A DNA stretch of 64,000 bases from NCBI GenBank assembly GCA_900540365.1, contig UQFN01000006.1, positions 39,009 through 103,008 of the forward strand. The letters run 5' to 3'. Below the pieces are notes generated by a model. It saw only the letters and a program-made list of their open reading frames with translations. It was not told the origin of the DNA and ran no database searches. Source of the DNA: an uncultured Mollicutes bacterium (GTDB lineage: Bacteria; Bacillota_I; Bacilli_A; RFN20; CAG-826). The position numbers and the translations under genes were made by a program. Numbering within the stretch: the first letter of the stretch is position 1; the number at the start of each line of letters is the position of its first letter. Shown here piece by piece: positions 43,400 to 53,318 of the stretch.

Positions 43400-46006
43400 T
43401 TATTTAGCATCGAACCAAGTTCTAGCATAACCTCCATCAACTTTTAATTTGACTTTTAATTTTACAGAATTTTCCATAATATCTTTAACTAAATTTAAAA
43501 CAGTATCTTTTTCATCTTCAGAAACTTTTAAAATAATTTCATCATGAATTTGACTAACAATTTTTGATTTAAGATTATTCTTTTTAAGAGCTTCATGAAC
43601 TTTAATCATTGAGATTTTAATTAAATCAGCAGCGCTTCCTTGAATTGGAGCGTTCATAGCAGCACGTTTTGCAAATTCACGAGCTTGATATTGCGAACTT
43701 TGTAATTCAGGAAGATATCTTCGACGATTAAACATTGTTTCGGCATAACCTTTAGTGGTTGCTTCTTCAACTAAGGAATTTAAATAATTTTTAATTTCAG
43801 GGAAATTTTCATAAAAACTTAAAATAATTTCACGAGATTCTTTAATAGAAATTTCTAATTGTTCGCTTAATCCCCAATCACTAATTCCATAAATTATTCC
43901 AAAATTAACAGCTTTTGCTTTTCTTCTTAAATTAGAATTAACTTCCTCGTTATCTGGAACATGAAAAACTTTTCTAGCAGTAGCAGTATGAATATCCTCA
44001 TCATTATTAAAAACATCAATTAAAGTTTTACTATTCGATAAATGAGCAAGAATTCTTAATTCAATTTGTGAATAATCTAAAGATAAAATATATAAGCTAG
44101 GATCATCATAATAAAATGCTTTACGAATTTGTTTAGCTTCATCATCGCGAACTGTTATATTTTGTAAATTTGGTTCACTACTTGATAATCTTCCAGTAGA
44201 AGTAATAGCTTGATTAAAGGTAGCATGAATTTTATTATCTTCTTTAATAAAAGGTAACAAACCATCAACATAAGTTGAAAGTAATTTTGTATATTTACGA
44301 TATTCTAAAATCTTAGGAATTATTGGATGATCATCAACTAAATATTTTAAATATTCAATTGAAGTAGAATGATGTTTATTGTCGTTAAGTTTAAGTTTAT
44401 CGTATAAAATTGTTGCAACTTGTTTAGGTGAACTAATATTAAATTGTTCACCTGCTAAAAGATAAATTTCATTAGTTAAAACATGAATTTTTTCTTTATA
44501 AATATCTCCTAATGATAATAAGTAATCTTTATTAATTGGAAAACCTTCAAGTTCCATATCACCAAGAACAATACTTAATTTTTGTTCAATATTTATTAAA
44601 AGATCATATTGATTTTTTGATTTTAAACGTTCAATAAAATCATCTTTTAATTTTAAAGAATAAAAAGCTTCAATTGCACTTAATAAAGGATTAGATATTT
44701 CAAAAAGAAGATTTTCTTGATTAATAGCATAACTGACATCAATTCCTTCACTAGCTAAACAAGCATCAATTGTAGGAATGAAGTTACTATTTAATAAATA
44801 GGAAGCTAATAATAAATCAAATTCAATACCATTAATTTCAATTTGATTATTATTTAAAACATATTTTATTTTTTTAAAGTCGAAGCAGACTTTACGATAA
44901 TTTTCTAAAGCTAAAATATTTAATAAGTTTTGATCTTTTAATAAGTTAATTTTATTAATGTAATAATTTTCATCATTAAAAGAAAGAAGAACTCCAAAAA
45001 GTTGTGCATCATGATAATTATTTTTTTCAATATCAAGAGCAATACCAAATTCTTTTGGAATGTTAATTTCGCTACTAGAAGAAATTTCTTTAAAGGCAAC
45101 TTTATAAGTTTTTAAACTAATTCTATAGTTAGTAGGAAGTTTATTAACTAGTGTTTTTAAATCAAATTCCTTGCAGAACTCAACTATTTTTTCTAAATTA
45201 TAACCTTTGTAAATTAAATCATTTATCGAAATATTTAGTTCATCATCAGTTTTAATAATTGCAAGATGTTTACAAATTTTTCCTTCATCTTGATGAAGTA
45301 AAATGTTTTCACCAAGTTTACCTTTAATAGTAGGAGCATTAGCAATAATATTTTCTAAAGAACCAAATTCAATAATTAATTTTTTTGCAGTTTTATCACC
45401 AATTTTAGGAATACCTTTTAAATTATCACTTGGATCACCCATTAAACCTTTATAATCAACGATTTGGGTAGGTAAAAATCCCCACTCATTTTTAAAAGTT
45501 TCTTCAGTCATTTCATGAATGTCTTTTAAACCTTTTTTAATTAGATTAACTGTTATTTTATTATCGATTAATTGTAAATAATCTTTATCACTTGTATAAA
45601 TTTTAACATCGTAATTTAAATTAGCAGCTTTTTTTGCAATATTTCCTGCAATATCATCAGCTTCGTATCTTTCATCTTCATAATATGTAATATTTAATGA
45701 AGTTAAAAATTGTTTTACTAAAGGAATTTGTTCTAATAATTCTTGAGGACATGGTGGACGATTAGCCTTATAATCTTTATATTCTTGATGTCTAAAAGTA
45801 TGTTTTCCAGCATCAAAAGCTACAAATATTCCATCATCTTTCTTTAAATCCTTTAATAAACTAGCAATCATATTACTAAAAGCAAATAAAGCATTTGTAG
45901 GAACGCCACTTTTTGAAGTCATTAATTTCGATTTATCATCAGTATATGTAGCATAATATGCTCTAAATAATAAAGAATTTCCATCAATCACTATTATTTT
46001 CGACAT
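43400..46006 (-). CDS. polA: DNA polymerase I
   Basis: 868 aa from ATG 46006 with GGAGG (complement of 46016-46020); an in-frame start 15 bases upstream lacks such a site. N-terminal 5'-3' nuclease (DGNSLLFRAYYA, FDAGKHTFRH, YEADDIAGN, GLMGDPSDNLKGIPKIGDKTA), middle 3'-5' exonuclease-like domain that seems degenerate (IALDIEKNN but little else), C-terminal polymerase with motif A LSLDYSQIELRILAHLS, motif B RRKAKAVNFGIIYG, motif C QIHDEII. The start overlaps the dnaE end by 23 bases. The intragenic motif GAGTTCTGCAAGG lies at 45169-45181. Confidence 0.97.
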   Translation of the reverse strand: MSKIIVIDGNSLLFRAYYATYTDDKSKLMTSKSGVPTNALFAFSNMIASLLKDLKKDDGIFVAFDAGKHTFRHQEYKDYKANRPPCPQELLEQIPLVKQFLTSLNITYYEDERYEADDIAGNIAKKAANLNYDVKIYTSDKDYLQLIDNKITVNLIKKGLKDIHEMTEETFKNEWGFLPTQIVDYKGLMGDPSDNLKGIPKIGDKTAKKLIIEFGSLENIIANAPTIKGKLGENILLHQDEGKICKHLAIIKTDDELNISINDLIYKGYNLEKIVEFCKEFDLKTLVNKLPTNYRISLKTYKVAFKEISSSSEINIPKEFGIALDIEKNNYHDAQLFGVLLSFNDENYYINKINLLKDQNLLNILALENYRKVCFDFKKIKYVLNNNQIEINGIEFDLLLASYLLNSNFIPTIDACLASEGIDVSYAINQENLLFEISNPLLSAIEAFYSLKLKDDFIERLKSKNQYDLLINIEQKLSIVLGDMELEGFPINKDYLLSLGDIYKEKIHVLTNEIYLLAGEQFNISSPKQVATILYDKLKLNDNKHHSTSIEYLKYLVDDHPIIPKILEYRKYTKLLSTYVDGLLPFIKEDNKIHATFNQAITSTGRLSSSEPNLQNITVRDDEAKQIRKAFYYDDPSLYILSLDYSQIELRILAHLSNSKTLIDVFNNDEDIHTATARKVFHVPDNEEVNSNLRRKAKAVNFGIIYGISDWGLSEQLEISIKESREIILSFYENFPEIKNYLNSLVEEATTKGYAETMFNRRRYLPELQSSQYQAREFAKRAAMNAPIQGSAADLIKISMIKVHEALKKNNLKSKIVSQIHDEIILKVSEDEKDTVLNLVKDIMENSVKLKVKLKVDGGYARTWFDAK

Positions 46007-49000
46007 CTTTATTTCCTCCAATAACGATTAATTTATTTACAATTAAAGTAGGTCTTCTTGAAGATACTTCATATTTTCCATAAACTTTAATAGCTAAATC
46101 CGCATCAACAACATTTTGATATTTTGCATATATATCACTAAATAAAGTTAAACTTAATTCTTCATCATATTCGTTATAAATATCAATAAAGGCCATCGGC
46201 TCGCCTTTATGCGTACCATTTTTAATTGTAATAGTCTTAATATTTTTAATAATTCCAAAAACCCAATATGAGTTATTTGCTACTAAATTTTCAAAATTAG
46301 TTACATCATTTAATTTTGATTTATCAAGATGATTAAATGGTGAATCACTAATCATTGAACCTAAAACATTATATTCATTTTCTAATCTAATTTTATAATC
46401 TTCTGGAACATCTTTATCTTGATATGATAAACCATATGTATTATCAATTAATTTTCCTTCTTGGTAAATGCTTGCTGAACTAAATTTTAAAGCATCTAAA
46501 ATTGAACTTTTTAATGATTTACGATTATTATTTAAACTATCAAAACAACCAGCATCAATTAATTTTGATAATTGAAGTTCAGTAATTTTATCATTTGTAG
46601 CATACATTCTTTGAACGAAATTAATAAAAGAAGTAAATTTTCCATGAGCATTTCTTTCGTTGATAATTTGTAGAGATAATTTACTTGGTAAGCCTCCAAT
46701 ATTAGTTAGAGGCATTAATAAAGTATTATCATAAATTTCAAAATTTAAAGTTGATTCGTTAATATTTGGTACTGAAATTTTAATTTTTGATTGACGAATT
46801 TCTGATAAATATTTATTAAACTTAATATCATTATTTCCGTATTGAGCTTCTAAAATTGAAGCATAAAATTCTAATGGATAATTTGCTTTTAAATAAGCCA
46901 TACGACAACTAATCATACTATAAGGAACACTATGAGCTTTATTAAAACCATAACTTGCAAACTTTAAAATTAAATTAAATATTTTTTTAGAAGTTACTTC
47001 ATTACGATTTAAAGCTTTTGCTCCTGATAAAAACTTTGATTCCATCTTTAAAAGTTCTTCTTTATGTTTTTTACTAACTGCCCTTCTAAATATATCTGCT
47101 TCAGCATATGAAAAACCTGCATATATACGAGCAATTTGCATAATTTGTTCTTGATAAACAATAATCCCATAAGTATCTTTTAAGATTGGAATTAATGACT
47201 TATCTAAATAATTTATTGGTGATTTTTTTTCTTTTCGACTAGCATAAAGAGGAATTTGTTCCATTGGTCCAGGACGATCTAAAGCTAATAAGTCTACAAT
47301 ATCTTTAAAACAAGTTGGTTTAAGATAACTAATTCCTTTATTAGCAGCACTAGTATCAAGTTGGAAAATACCCATAGTATGATTTTGTCTAATTAAATCA
47401 AAGATTTCTTTGGATTCATAAGGTATCTCATTTATTTTTAAATCGATATGATGATTTTTATTAATTAAATCGAGTGTTTTTTGAATAGTAGAAAGAGCAG
47501 TTAAACCTAGTAAATCCATTTTTAAAAAACCTTGGTCTTCTAAAAAATCTTTTTCATATTGAGTTACATATGTATTTTCATCTAAATAAGTTAAAGGAAT
47601 TAAATTTAATAACGATTTATCGTTAATAATTACACCGGCTGCGTGTAAACCTTTTTGACGAGGAAAACCTTCAATAAGTTTAGCATATTCATATATTTCA
47701 CGAGTTTTGCCATCTTTAATTAATTCTTTAAATGCAGGAATGTTATTTGCACAATCTTCTAAAGTATAATTATTTTGATTAAAGTTAGATGGTATTGCTT
47801 TACTAAGTTGTTCAATATCATTTGAATCATATCGATAAACTCTACCAACATCTCTTAAAGCTTGTTTAGCACCAATTGTTTGAAAAGCAATAACACGTGA
47901 AGTTCTTTCTTTACCATACTTATTAATGATGTAATTAATAACTTTTTCACGTTCAACGTCACTAAAATCAATATCGATATCAGGCATGGAATTTCTTTCT
48001 GGATTTAAAAATCTTTCAAAAAGTAAATCATTAAATTTTAAAGGATCAACTTCGGTAATACCTAATAAATAAGCAATTAAACTTCCGCCAACTGAACCTC
48101 TCCCAGGTCCGACTGGAATATTATTATTTTTTGCATAATTAACATAATCTTGAACTATTAAAAAATAGTCGCAATAATTCATATTATCAATAATGATAAA
48201 TTCTTTATTTAAACGATTTCGATAACGAACGTTTTTAGTTAAATCAATATTATGTTTTTTTAAACTTTCAAGAATTAATTCTTTTAATACATCTTTTGAA
48301 GAAATATTCATTGATTTTGTAAAATGAAGAAGTTCTCCACGTTTAACTAAAAAATTAAAATTAATCTTATTAATTAAATCTTGTAAAGCATTAATTTCTT
48401 TAAAATCATATAAAGAAGAAATTTCTTCTTTATTTCTTAGATAATTATCTTTACTAATTTCATCTTCAATCGTTTCGACATTTGTTTCATCATTAATTGC
48501 TTTTAAAATTTCAAGAATTTTATAATCGTTTTTTTCTAAATATTTAATGTGAGGAAAAGCTATTAAATTATAAGAATGAGAAGTAGCAAATTCTTTAATT
48601 AAATTAACTTTTAATTTATCATTTTGGTTATAAATTTCTAAACCAATATAAAAATCATCATTAAAATATTTATTGATTTTATATAGTTCAGAAGTAAAAA
48701 TTCCTTCGTTTATTGTCTTAAAAATTTTACTTTGTTTAGTAGAAATAACGCATATTAAATCATATAAAAAGTCTTTAATTTCACTAAAATCCTTGCAGAA
48801 CCCATCTTTTTTTTCTAAAAATGTAGAAATTTGACACAAGTTTTTATAGCCATTTTCATTTTTAACATACAAAGTAAATAAATTTTCATTAACAATTAAA
48901 TCTAAACCAAAAATAGGTTTAATATTATTTTCTAAACAGATTTTATTAAAACTAGGATATCCATACATTACATTTAAATCACTTAACCCAACCACATTAA

Positions 49001-49097
49001 AATTATTCTTCTTTAAAGAAGAAATTAACTTAGGAAAAAGAATTCCACTTTTTAAAAATGAGTAACCGCTATATAAATGCAATGGAATAAAATTCAT
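45984..49097 (-). CDS. dnaE: DNA polymerase III alpha subunit, DnaE type
   Basis: 1037 aa. N-terminal PHP domain (IPLHLYSGYSFLKSG), palm with VGPGRGSVGGSLIAYLLGI and the catalytic PDIDIDFSD, RVIAFQTIGAKQALRDVGR, then KGLHAAGVII, the fingers, and a C-terminal OB domain (NSYWVFGIIKNIKTI). DnaE extends primers with the PolC or sole replicative polymerase; PolC is not in this window. ATG follows the nrnA stop by one base without a ribosome site. The intragenic motif GGGTTCTGCAAGG lies at 48791-48803. Confidence 0.96.
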   Translation of the reverse strand: MNFIPLHLYSGYSFLKSGILFPKLISSLKKNNFNVVGLSDLNVMYGYPSFNKICLENNIKPIFGLDLIVNENLFTLYVKNENGYKNLCQISTFLEKKDGFCKDFSEIKDFLYDLICVISTKQSKIFKTINEGIFTSELYKINKYFNDDFYIGLEIYNQNDKLKVNLIKEFATSHSYNLIAFPHIKYLEKNDYKILEILKAINDETNVETIEDEISKDNYLRNKEEISSLYDFKEINALQDLINKINFNFLVKRGELLHFTKSMNISSKDVLKELILESLKKHNIDLTKNVRYRNRLNKEFIIIDNMNYCDYFLIVQDYVNYAKNNNIPVGPGRGSVGGSLIAYLLGITEVDPLKFNDLLFERFLNPERNSMPDIDIDFSDVEREKVINYIINKYGKERTSRVIAFQTIGAKQALRDVGRVYRYDSNDIEQLSKAIPSNFNQNNYTLEDCANNIPAFKELIKDGKTREIYEYAKLIEGFPRQKGLHAAGVIINDKSLLNLIPLTYLDENTYVTQYEKDFLEDQGFLKMDLLGLTALSTIQKTLDLINKNHHIDLKINEIPYESKEIFDLIRQNHTMGIFQLDTSAANKGISYLKPTCFKDIVDLLALDRPGPMEQIPLYASRKEKKSPINYLDKSLIPILKDTYGIIVYQEQIMQIARIYAGFSYAEADIFRRAVSKKHKEELLKMESKFLSGAKALNRNEVTSKKIFNLILKFASYGFNKAHSVPYSMISCRMAYLKANYPLEFYASILEAQYGNNDIKFNKYLSEIRQSKIKISVPNINESTLNFEIYDNTLLMPLTNIGGLPSKLSLQIINERNAHGKFTSFINFVQRMYATNDKITELQLSKLIDAGCFDSLNNNRKSLKSSILDALKFSSASIYQEGKLIDNTYGLSYQDKDVPEDYKIRLENEYNVLGSMISDSPFNHLDKSKLNDVTNFENLVANNSYWVFGIIKNIKTITIKNGTHKGEPMAFIDIYNEYDEELSLTLFSDIYAKYQNVVDADLAIKVYGKYEVSSRRPTLIVNKLIVIGGNKDVENNSD

Positions 49098-49098
49098 T

Positions 49099-50091
49099 TT
49101 AATTATTAATTACAACTTCATCTAAAGCTTTAATGAAAGTATCTAATTCGGTTAAATCTTTAATTTGTGCTCCAGCAGCTTGCGCATGTCCACCACCACC
49201 AAACTTAGTAGCAACACCATTAATAACATAATTTCTACTACGAATTGAAATTCTAAAACATGGTTCAGTTATATCTTCAGTAATTGAACACCAAATATTG
49301 ATTCCTTTAATATTACTAAATAAATTGACATTTTCCTTACCACGTTCACTACTCATTTTTAAGAAATCTAAATCTTTTTGAGTTAAAACATAATAAGCAA
49401 CGCCATGTTCACTAATTTTATAATTATTTAAGATAAATTTAGTAATATCTAAATCAGCAATGTTTTTCTCATACATTCTTCCATAAATATTATTAATGTT
49501 AATCCCTTTTTCAATTAAAAATGAAGCAACATTAAAAGTATGAACAGAAGTTGAAGAATATAAAAATCTTCCACTATCACCTACTAAAGCAATATATAAA
49601 TATTCAGCAGCTAAAGTTGATACTGGATATTTTTTATCATAATTCATTAATAAGGCAGTAACAATTTCACTAGCTGCAGCAGTAGATGTATCAACAATAG
49701 TATAATCGAAAGCTTTATCAGTTTCTGGATGGTGGTCAATTTTAATTTTATAAGTTCCTTTTTCAAAACGAGGATCAGCAATTCTTTTTTTGTCCCCAAC
49801 ATCACAAATAATTGCTAAGAATGGTTTTTCAAACCAGTCATCTTTAATTTTATCAGTTTCAGGAAATAAACGATTTGTAAAAGTAACATGGTTATCTCCT
49901 AAAACAACGATTTCTTTATTTGGGAAATTATCTTTTAAGAAAGTAACAAGTCCAAATTGAGTACCCAAAGCATCAAAATCAGGAATTATATGTCTAAAGA
50001 CAGCAATTCTATCGAATGTTTCAATTTTTTCAAGCAAATGCTTAGCTTCTTTTTTATATTTTTTATTAGCTGTTTTTTTAATATTTTGCAT
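49099..50091 (-). CDS. nrnA: DHH-family phosphoesterase NrnA (oligoribonuclease / pAp phosphatase)
   Basis: 330 aa from ATG 50091; AGGTGAT (complement of 50096-50102) is the ribosome site, which excludes the GTG 9 bases upstream. DHH domain: RHIIPDFDALGTQ near residues 35-47, ICDVGD, IKIDHHPE, VGDSGRF; C-terminal DHHA1 domain with GGGGHAQAAGA. NrnA degrades nanoRNAs and 3'-phosphoadenosine 5'-phosphate. The position beside dnaE matches B. subtilis. Confidence 0.94.
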   Translation of the reverse strand: MQNIKKTANKKYKKEAKHLLEKIETFDRIAVFRHIIPDFDALGTQFGLVTFLKDNFPNKEIVVLGDNHVTFTNRLFPETDKIKDDWFEKPFLAIICDVGDKKRIADPRFEKGTYKIKIDHHPETDKAFDYTIVDTSTAAASEIVTALLMNYDKKYPVSTLAAEYLYIALVGDSGRFLYSSTSVHTFNVASFLIEKGININNIYGRMYEKNIADLDITKFILNNYKISEHGVAYYVLTQKDLDFLKMSSERGKENVNLFSNIKGINIWCSITEDITEPCFRISIRSRNYVINGVATKFGGGGHAQAAGAQIKDLTELDTFIKALDEVVINN

Positions 50092-50100
50092 CTTTATCAC

Positions 50101-51291
50101 CTATTTTAATAACATATCATATGCATCACGAGCAATCATAACTTCTTCATCAGTAGGTATAATTGCAACTTTAATTTTACTATCAGGTAAACTAATTAAG
50201 GCTTCTTTACCATGAATTGTTTCATTTAAAGCATAATCGATTTTTAAATTTAATGCATCTTGGACGCGTTTTAAAACAAGTTTTCTAAATAATGCACTAT
50301 TTTCACCAATACCAGCACTAAAAATAATTAAGTCACATCCACCTAATCTAACAAAATATTGACCGATAAAATCAGCAACTCTTCTAGCCCATAAATCAAT
50401 AGCAAGTTGAGCACGTTTATTTCCTTCATCAGCAGCTTTTTCAATATCTCTAGCATCACTAGAAATACCGCTAACGCCTAATAATCCGCTTTTCTTATTA
50501 AATTCTTGATAAAGTTCTTCGTTAGTTTTATTTGTATTTGCAAGAATATAATTATAAACACTAGGATCGATATCACCAGTTCTAGTACCCATCATAATTC
50601 CGCCAAGTGGAGTTAAGCCCATTGTAGTTGCAACACATTTTTGATCTTTAACAGCAGTAATAGAAGCACCACTTCCTAAATGACAAATAATAATTTTTCC
50701 ATTTGGATTATCTAAATATTTTTGTCCATTAATACTTAAATATTTATGACTTGTTCCATGAGCACCATATCTTCTAATATTTAACTTTTCAGTATATTCA
50801 TATGGAATTGGATAAATGTAATCTTCAGGTTCCATAGTTTGATGGAATGCTGTATCAAAAGCACAAATACCTGGAGTATTAGGTAAGATTTTTTGAAAAG
50901 CTTCTATACCAACTAACTCAGCAGCATTATGTAATGGAGATAATGGTATCAAACTTTTAATTTTTTCTTTGTTTTCTTCATTAATGATAGCGCTTGAATT
51001 AAAATAACTTCCACCTTGAACAATACGATGTCCAGTAGCTTTAATTTCATCATAACTTTTAATAATATTAAATTTAATTAAGCCATCTAAAAGTAATTTA
51101 ACAGCAAAAGCGTGATCTTTTACTGGAGTGATTTCTTGATATTTTTCACCATTATATTTTATTTGGAAAATTGCATCTTCAAAGCCAATTCTTTCGACAA
51201 TTCCAGAACAAATTACATTTTCTTCAGGCATATCAAAAAGCTTAAACTTTAAGCTGCTACTTCCTGCATTAACTGCCATAACTTTTTTCAT
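50101..51291 (-). CDS. ackA: Acetate kinase
   Basis: Makes ATP and acetate from acetyl phosphate, the payoff of fermentation. 396 aa. VNAGSSSLKFKLFD at residues 5-18, CAFDTAFHQTME, RRYGAHGTSHKYLS, CHLGSGASITAV, MGLTPLGGIMMGTRTGDIDP, FSAGIGEN near the C-terminus. GAGGTG before ATG 51291. A palindrome overlaps its -10. No phosphotransacetylase is adjacent. Confidence 0.97.
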   Translation of the reverse strand: MKKVMAVNAGSSSLKFKLFDMPEENVICSGIVERIGFEDAIFQIKYNGEKYQEITPVKDHAFAVKLLLDGLIKFNIIKSYDEIKATGHRIVQGGSYFNSSAIINEENKEKIKSLIPLSPLHNAAELVGIEAFQKILPNTPGICAFDTAFHQTMEPEDYIYPIPYEYTEKLNIRRYGAHGTSHKYLSINGQKYLDNPNGKIIICHLGSGASITAVKDQKCVATTMGLTPLGGIMMGTRTGDIDPSVYNYILANTNKTNEELYQEFNKKSGLLGVSGISSDARDIEKAADEGNKRAQLAIDLWARRVADFIGQYFVRLGGCDLIIFSAGIGENSALFRKLVLKRVQDALNLKIDYALNETIHGKEALISLPDSKIKVAIIPTDEEVMIARDAYDMLLK

Positions 51292-51319
51292 ATAAACACC
51301 TCACAATTAAAAAAATAAA

Positions 51320-51342
51320 TTATTTATATTATATATAAATAA
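51320..51342 (-). promoter_or_regulatory. Palindrome over the ackA promoter
   Basis: TTATTTATAT (51320-51329), TAT, ATATAAATAA (51333-51342): perfect 10-bp arms with a 3-nt spacer. It contains TATAAT on the minus strand (complement of 51328-51333), about 35 bases before the ackA ATG. The arrangement equals the pfkA palindrome, but the arms differ, and all bases are A/T. Confidence 0.4.
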
Positions 51343-51439
51343 AATGAATAATTAAATAAAAGACAAATAAAAATATTTCTATTTGTTTTTGAAGATAATT
51401 ATAAATTTATTTTTTTATCGAATTAAAATATAAGTAAAT

Positions 51440-51485
51440 TAAATAAAAAACCTTTTAAAATTATCAAAAAGCCTGCAAAACTTAA
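51440..51485 (-). repeat. Dispersed element after the membrane-protein stop
   Basis: Minus strand: TTAAGTTTTGCAGGCTTTTT directly after the stop codon, core AAGTTTTGCAGGC at 51471-51483, then TTTTAAAAGGTTTTTT about 22 nt further, the same two-part layout as after glgA. Confidence 0.5.
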
Positions 51486-51953
51486 TTATTTTTTTGAAAT
51501 AAAGAACTCATATTCATCTTTTTTAATAGATTTATAAAGTAAAATATAAGCATCGTAATAGACACAATTAATAAATAAATAAAGGAAAATTGGACTCATA
51601 ACTATTAAATTAAAAAATTGTCCGTCAATAAAATAAGCACAAACTAATGTTACAATAAATGAAACAAAACCTATTCCTAATAAAACATTATTAATAATAA
51701 AACTTGGTTTATTAAGTTCTTCACCTTCATAAACTAAATCATGGATTATTACATGGTCTTTACTAAGTCCTTTAAAAAGTAAAAAAATTTCAAAAACAGT
51801 AAAAATTATAATAACAATCATTGCTAAGATATTTAAAATCAAACCATTTTCATTACTGTTATTTGTGATAAATAGATACAACAAATAAGCATCAAAGCCA
51901 GTGCTAATTAGAAGTAAGAATACTAAACTTAAACGATAGTAATTAGATTTCAT
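51486..51953 (-). CDS. Hypothetical four-helix membrane protein
   Basis: 155 aa, not recognised. Four hydrophobic segments (about residues 8-28, 42-62, 88-110 and 115-137) and a short charged C-terminus (KSIKKDEYEFFISKK). The N-terminal segment is not followed by a signal cleavage site. Its start overlaps the GH13 gene by 11 bases, so it is translated with it, but nothing in the sequence ties it to sugar metabolism. Could be a small integral membrane protein of any kind. Confidence 0.6.
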   Translation of the reverse strand: MKSNYYRLSLVFLLLISTGFDAYLLYLFITNNSNENGLILNILAMIVIIIFTVFEIFLLFKGLSKDHVIIHDLVYEGEELNKPSFIINNVLLGIGFVSFIVTLVCAYFIDGQFFNLIVMSPIFLYLFINCVYYDAYILLYKSIKKDEYEFFISKK

Positions 51954-53244
51954 AATGTACTAACTCCAAAGGCATATCTGTTTCAAGTTCATTATTTTTA
52001 ATTTCTATTATTTTATCACTAATTAAATCTTTATATAAACCATTTACTAAGAAGCTTGATTTAATTAAAGATTTTTTACCTGTTAAATTAAAAATACCTA
52101 AAACATTATATTTTTCATTTTGATATCTATTAAGAATAATTAAATGTTCACCAGAAGAAGTATCAACTTGACTTTCTTCAAGATATAAATTTATTTCACT
52201 CTTTTTAAGAAGAATTAATTTTTTGATAAAATTAAACCATTTTTCATCAATTGATAAATCTAACAAATCTTTAGTAAATAAAGAAAGATGGTGATCTGCT
52301 TTTGTTTCTAATCCATTATAAATTAAAGCAGGTCCTTTCATAAATAATGAAAAGGCAGCTAAATTATGCATTTTTAAAATATTATTTGTAAATTCAATTA
52401 ATCTTTTTTGATCATGATTTTCAATACATCTAAGTCTTAAAGCATTAATAGGATTATATGCTCCTTCATAAGCAATTAAAATTTTATATTGTGTTAAATA
52501 ATCTAAATTATTAGTTTCTAAGTAAGATCTTAATTCATTAAAAGTATTATATTGATAAAGCACATCGAATCCATAATTAAATAAATCATTGTCGGAAACA
52601 CCAAGTTTAAATGTTTTGCGAATATAATTTAAAAATCCAGCATCAATAGCTTCTCCAAGTAATATTGTTGAAGGATATTTTTTTAAAAATACATCTCTTA
52701 ATTTAATAAAGAAATTTTCTCCAAGAAGTGAAACAACATCAAATCTAAATCCATCAACTCCTAGCTCTTTATAATAAGATAAAACTCCAATTAAATAATC
52801 AACTAATTGTTCATTATTTTCATAATTTAAGTCAATAACATCGCTCCAATCTTCACATTTTGATGAAACTTTACCTGTTTTTGTTTTATAAAACCATTCA
52901 TGATGTTCACAAAATAATTTAGAAGCATAAGAAGTATGATTGAAAACAATATCAATCATTATTTTCATTCCTTTAGCATGAGTAGCATTAATTAATTCTT
53001 TAAAATCTTCTAAACTACCAAGTTCAGGATTAATTGTTTCATAATCTGAAATCGAATAAGGTGAACCTAAATCTCCCTTACGATTAATTTCTCCTATTGG
53101 ATTAATTGGAAGCAAATAAACAATATCAGTTCCTAAATCTTTTATATAATCTAATTTATTAATTAAACTTTTAAAAGTTCCTTCTTTTGTAAAATTACGC
53201 GTAAATACTTGATAAATAATTTGATTTTTTAATTCTTTTTTCAT
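51943..53244 (-). CDS. GH13 alpha-amylase family glycoside hydrolase, intracellular
   Basis: 433 aa without signal peptide. Barrel regions in order: DIVFNHTS at about residues 98-105, GFRFDVVSLL with nucleophile Asp169, LLGEAID with acid Glu198, ENHD with Asp278. The catalytic triad is therefore intact. The small size and missing C-terminal extras fit a neopullulanase, oligo-alpha-glucosidase or maltogenic amylase that cleaves short alpha-glucans in the cytosol; specificity is not decidable by eye. GAGG before ATG 53244. Divergent from malQ across 74 bases, together a likely glucan-use locus. Confidence 0.9.
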   Translation of the reverse strand: MKKELKNQIIYQVFTRNFTKEGTFKSLINKLDYIKDLGTDIVYLLPINPIGEINRKGDLGSPYSISDYETINPELGSLEDFKELINATHAKGMKIMIDIVFNHTSYASKLFCEHHEWFYKTKTGKVSSKCEDWSDVIDLNYENNEQLVDYLIGVLSYYKELGVDGFRFDVVSLLGENFFIKLRDVFLKKYPSTILLGEAIDAGFLNYIRKTFKLGVSDNDLFNYGFDVLYQYNTFNELRSYLETNNLDYLTQYKILIAYEGAYNPINALRLRCIENHDQKRLIEFTNNILKMHNLAAFSLFMKGPALIYNGLETKADHHLSLFTKDLLDLSIDEKWFNFIKKLILLKKSEINLYLEESQVDTSSGEHLIILNRYQNEKYNVLGIFNLTGKKSLIKSSFLVNGLYKDLISDKIIEIKNNELETDMPLELVHYEI

Positions 53245-53318
53245 AAATAACCTCGAAGTTAAATATTAATAGTAATGAATCTTTATTTTTTTACCGTAAT
53301 CATAGTATCATTAATAAT

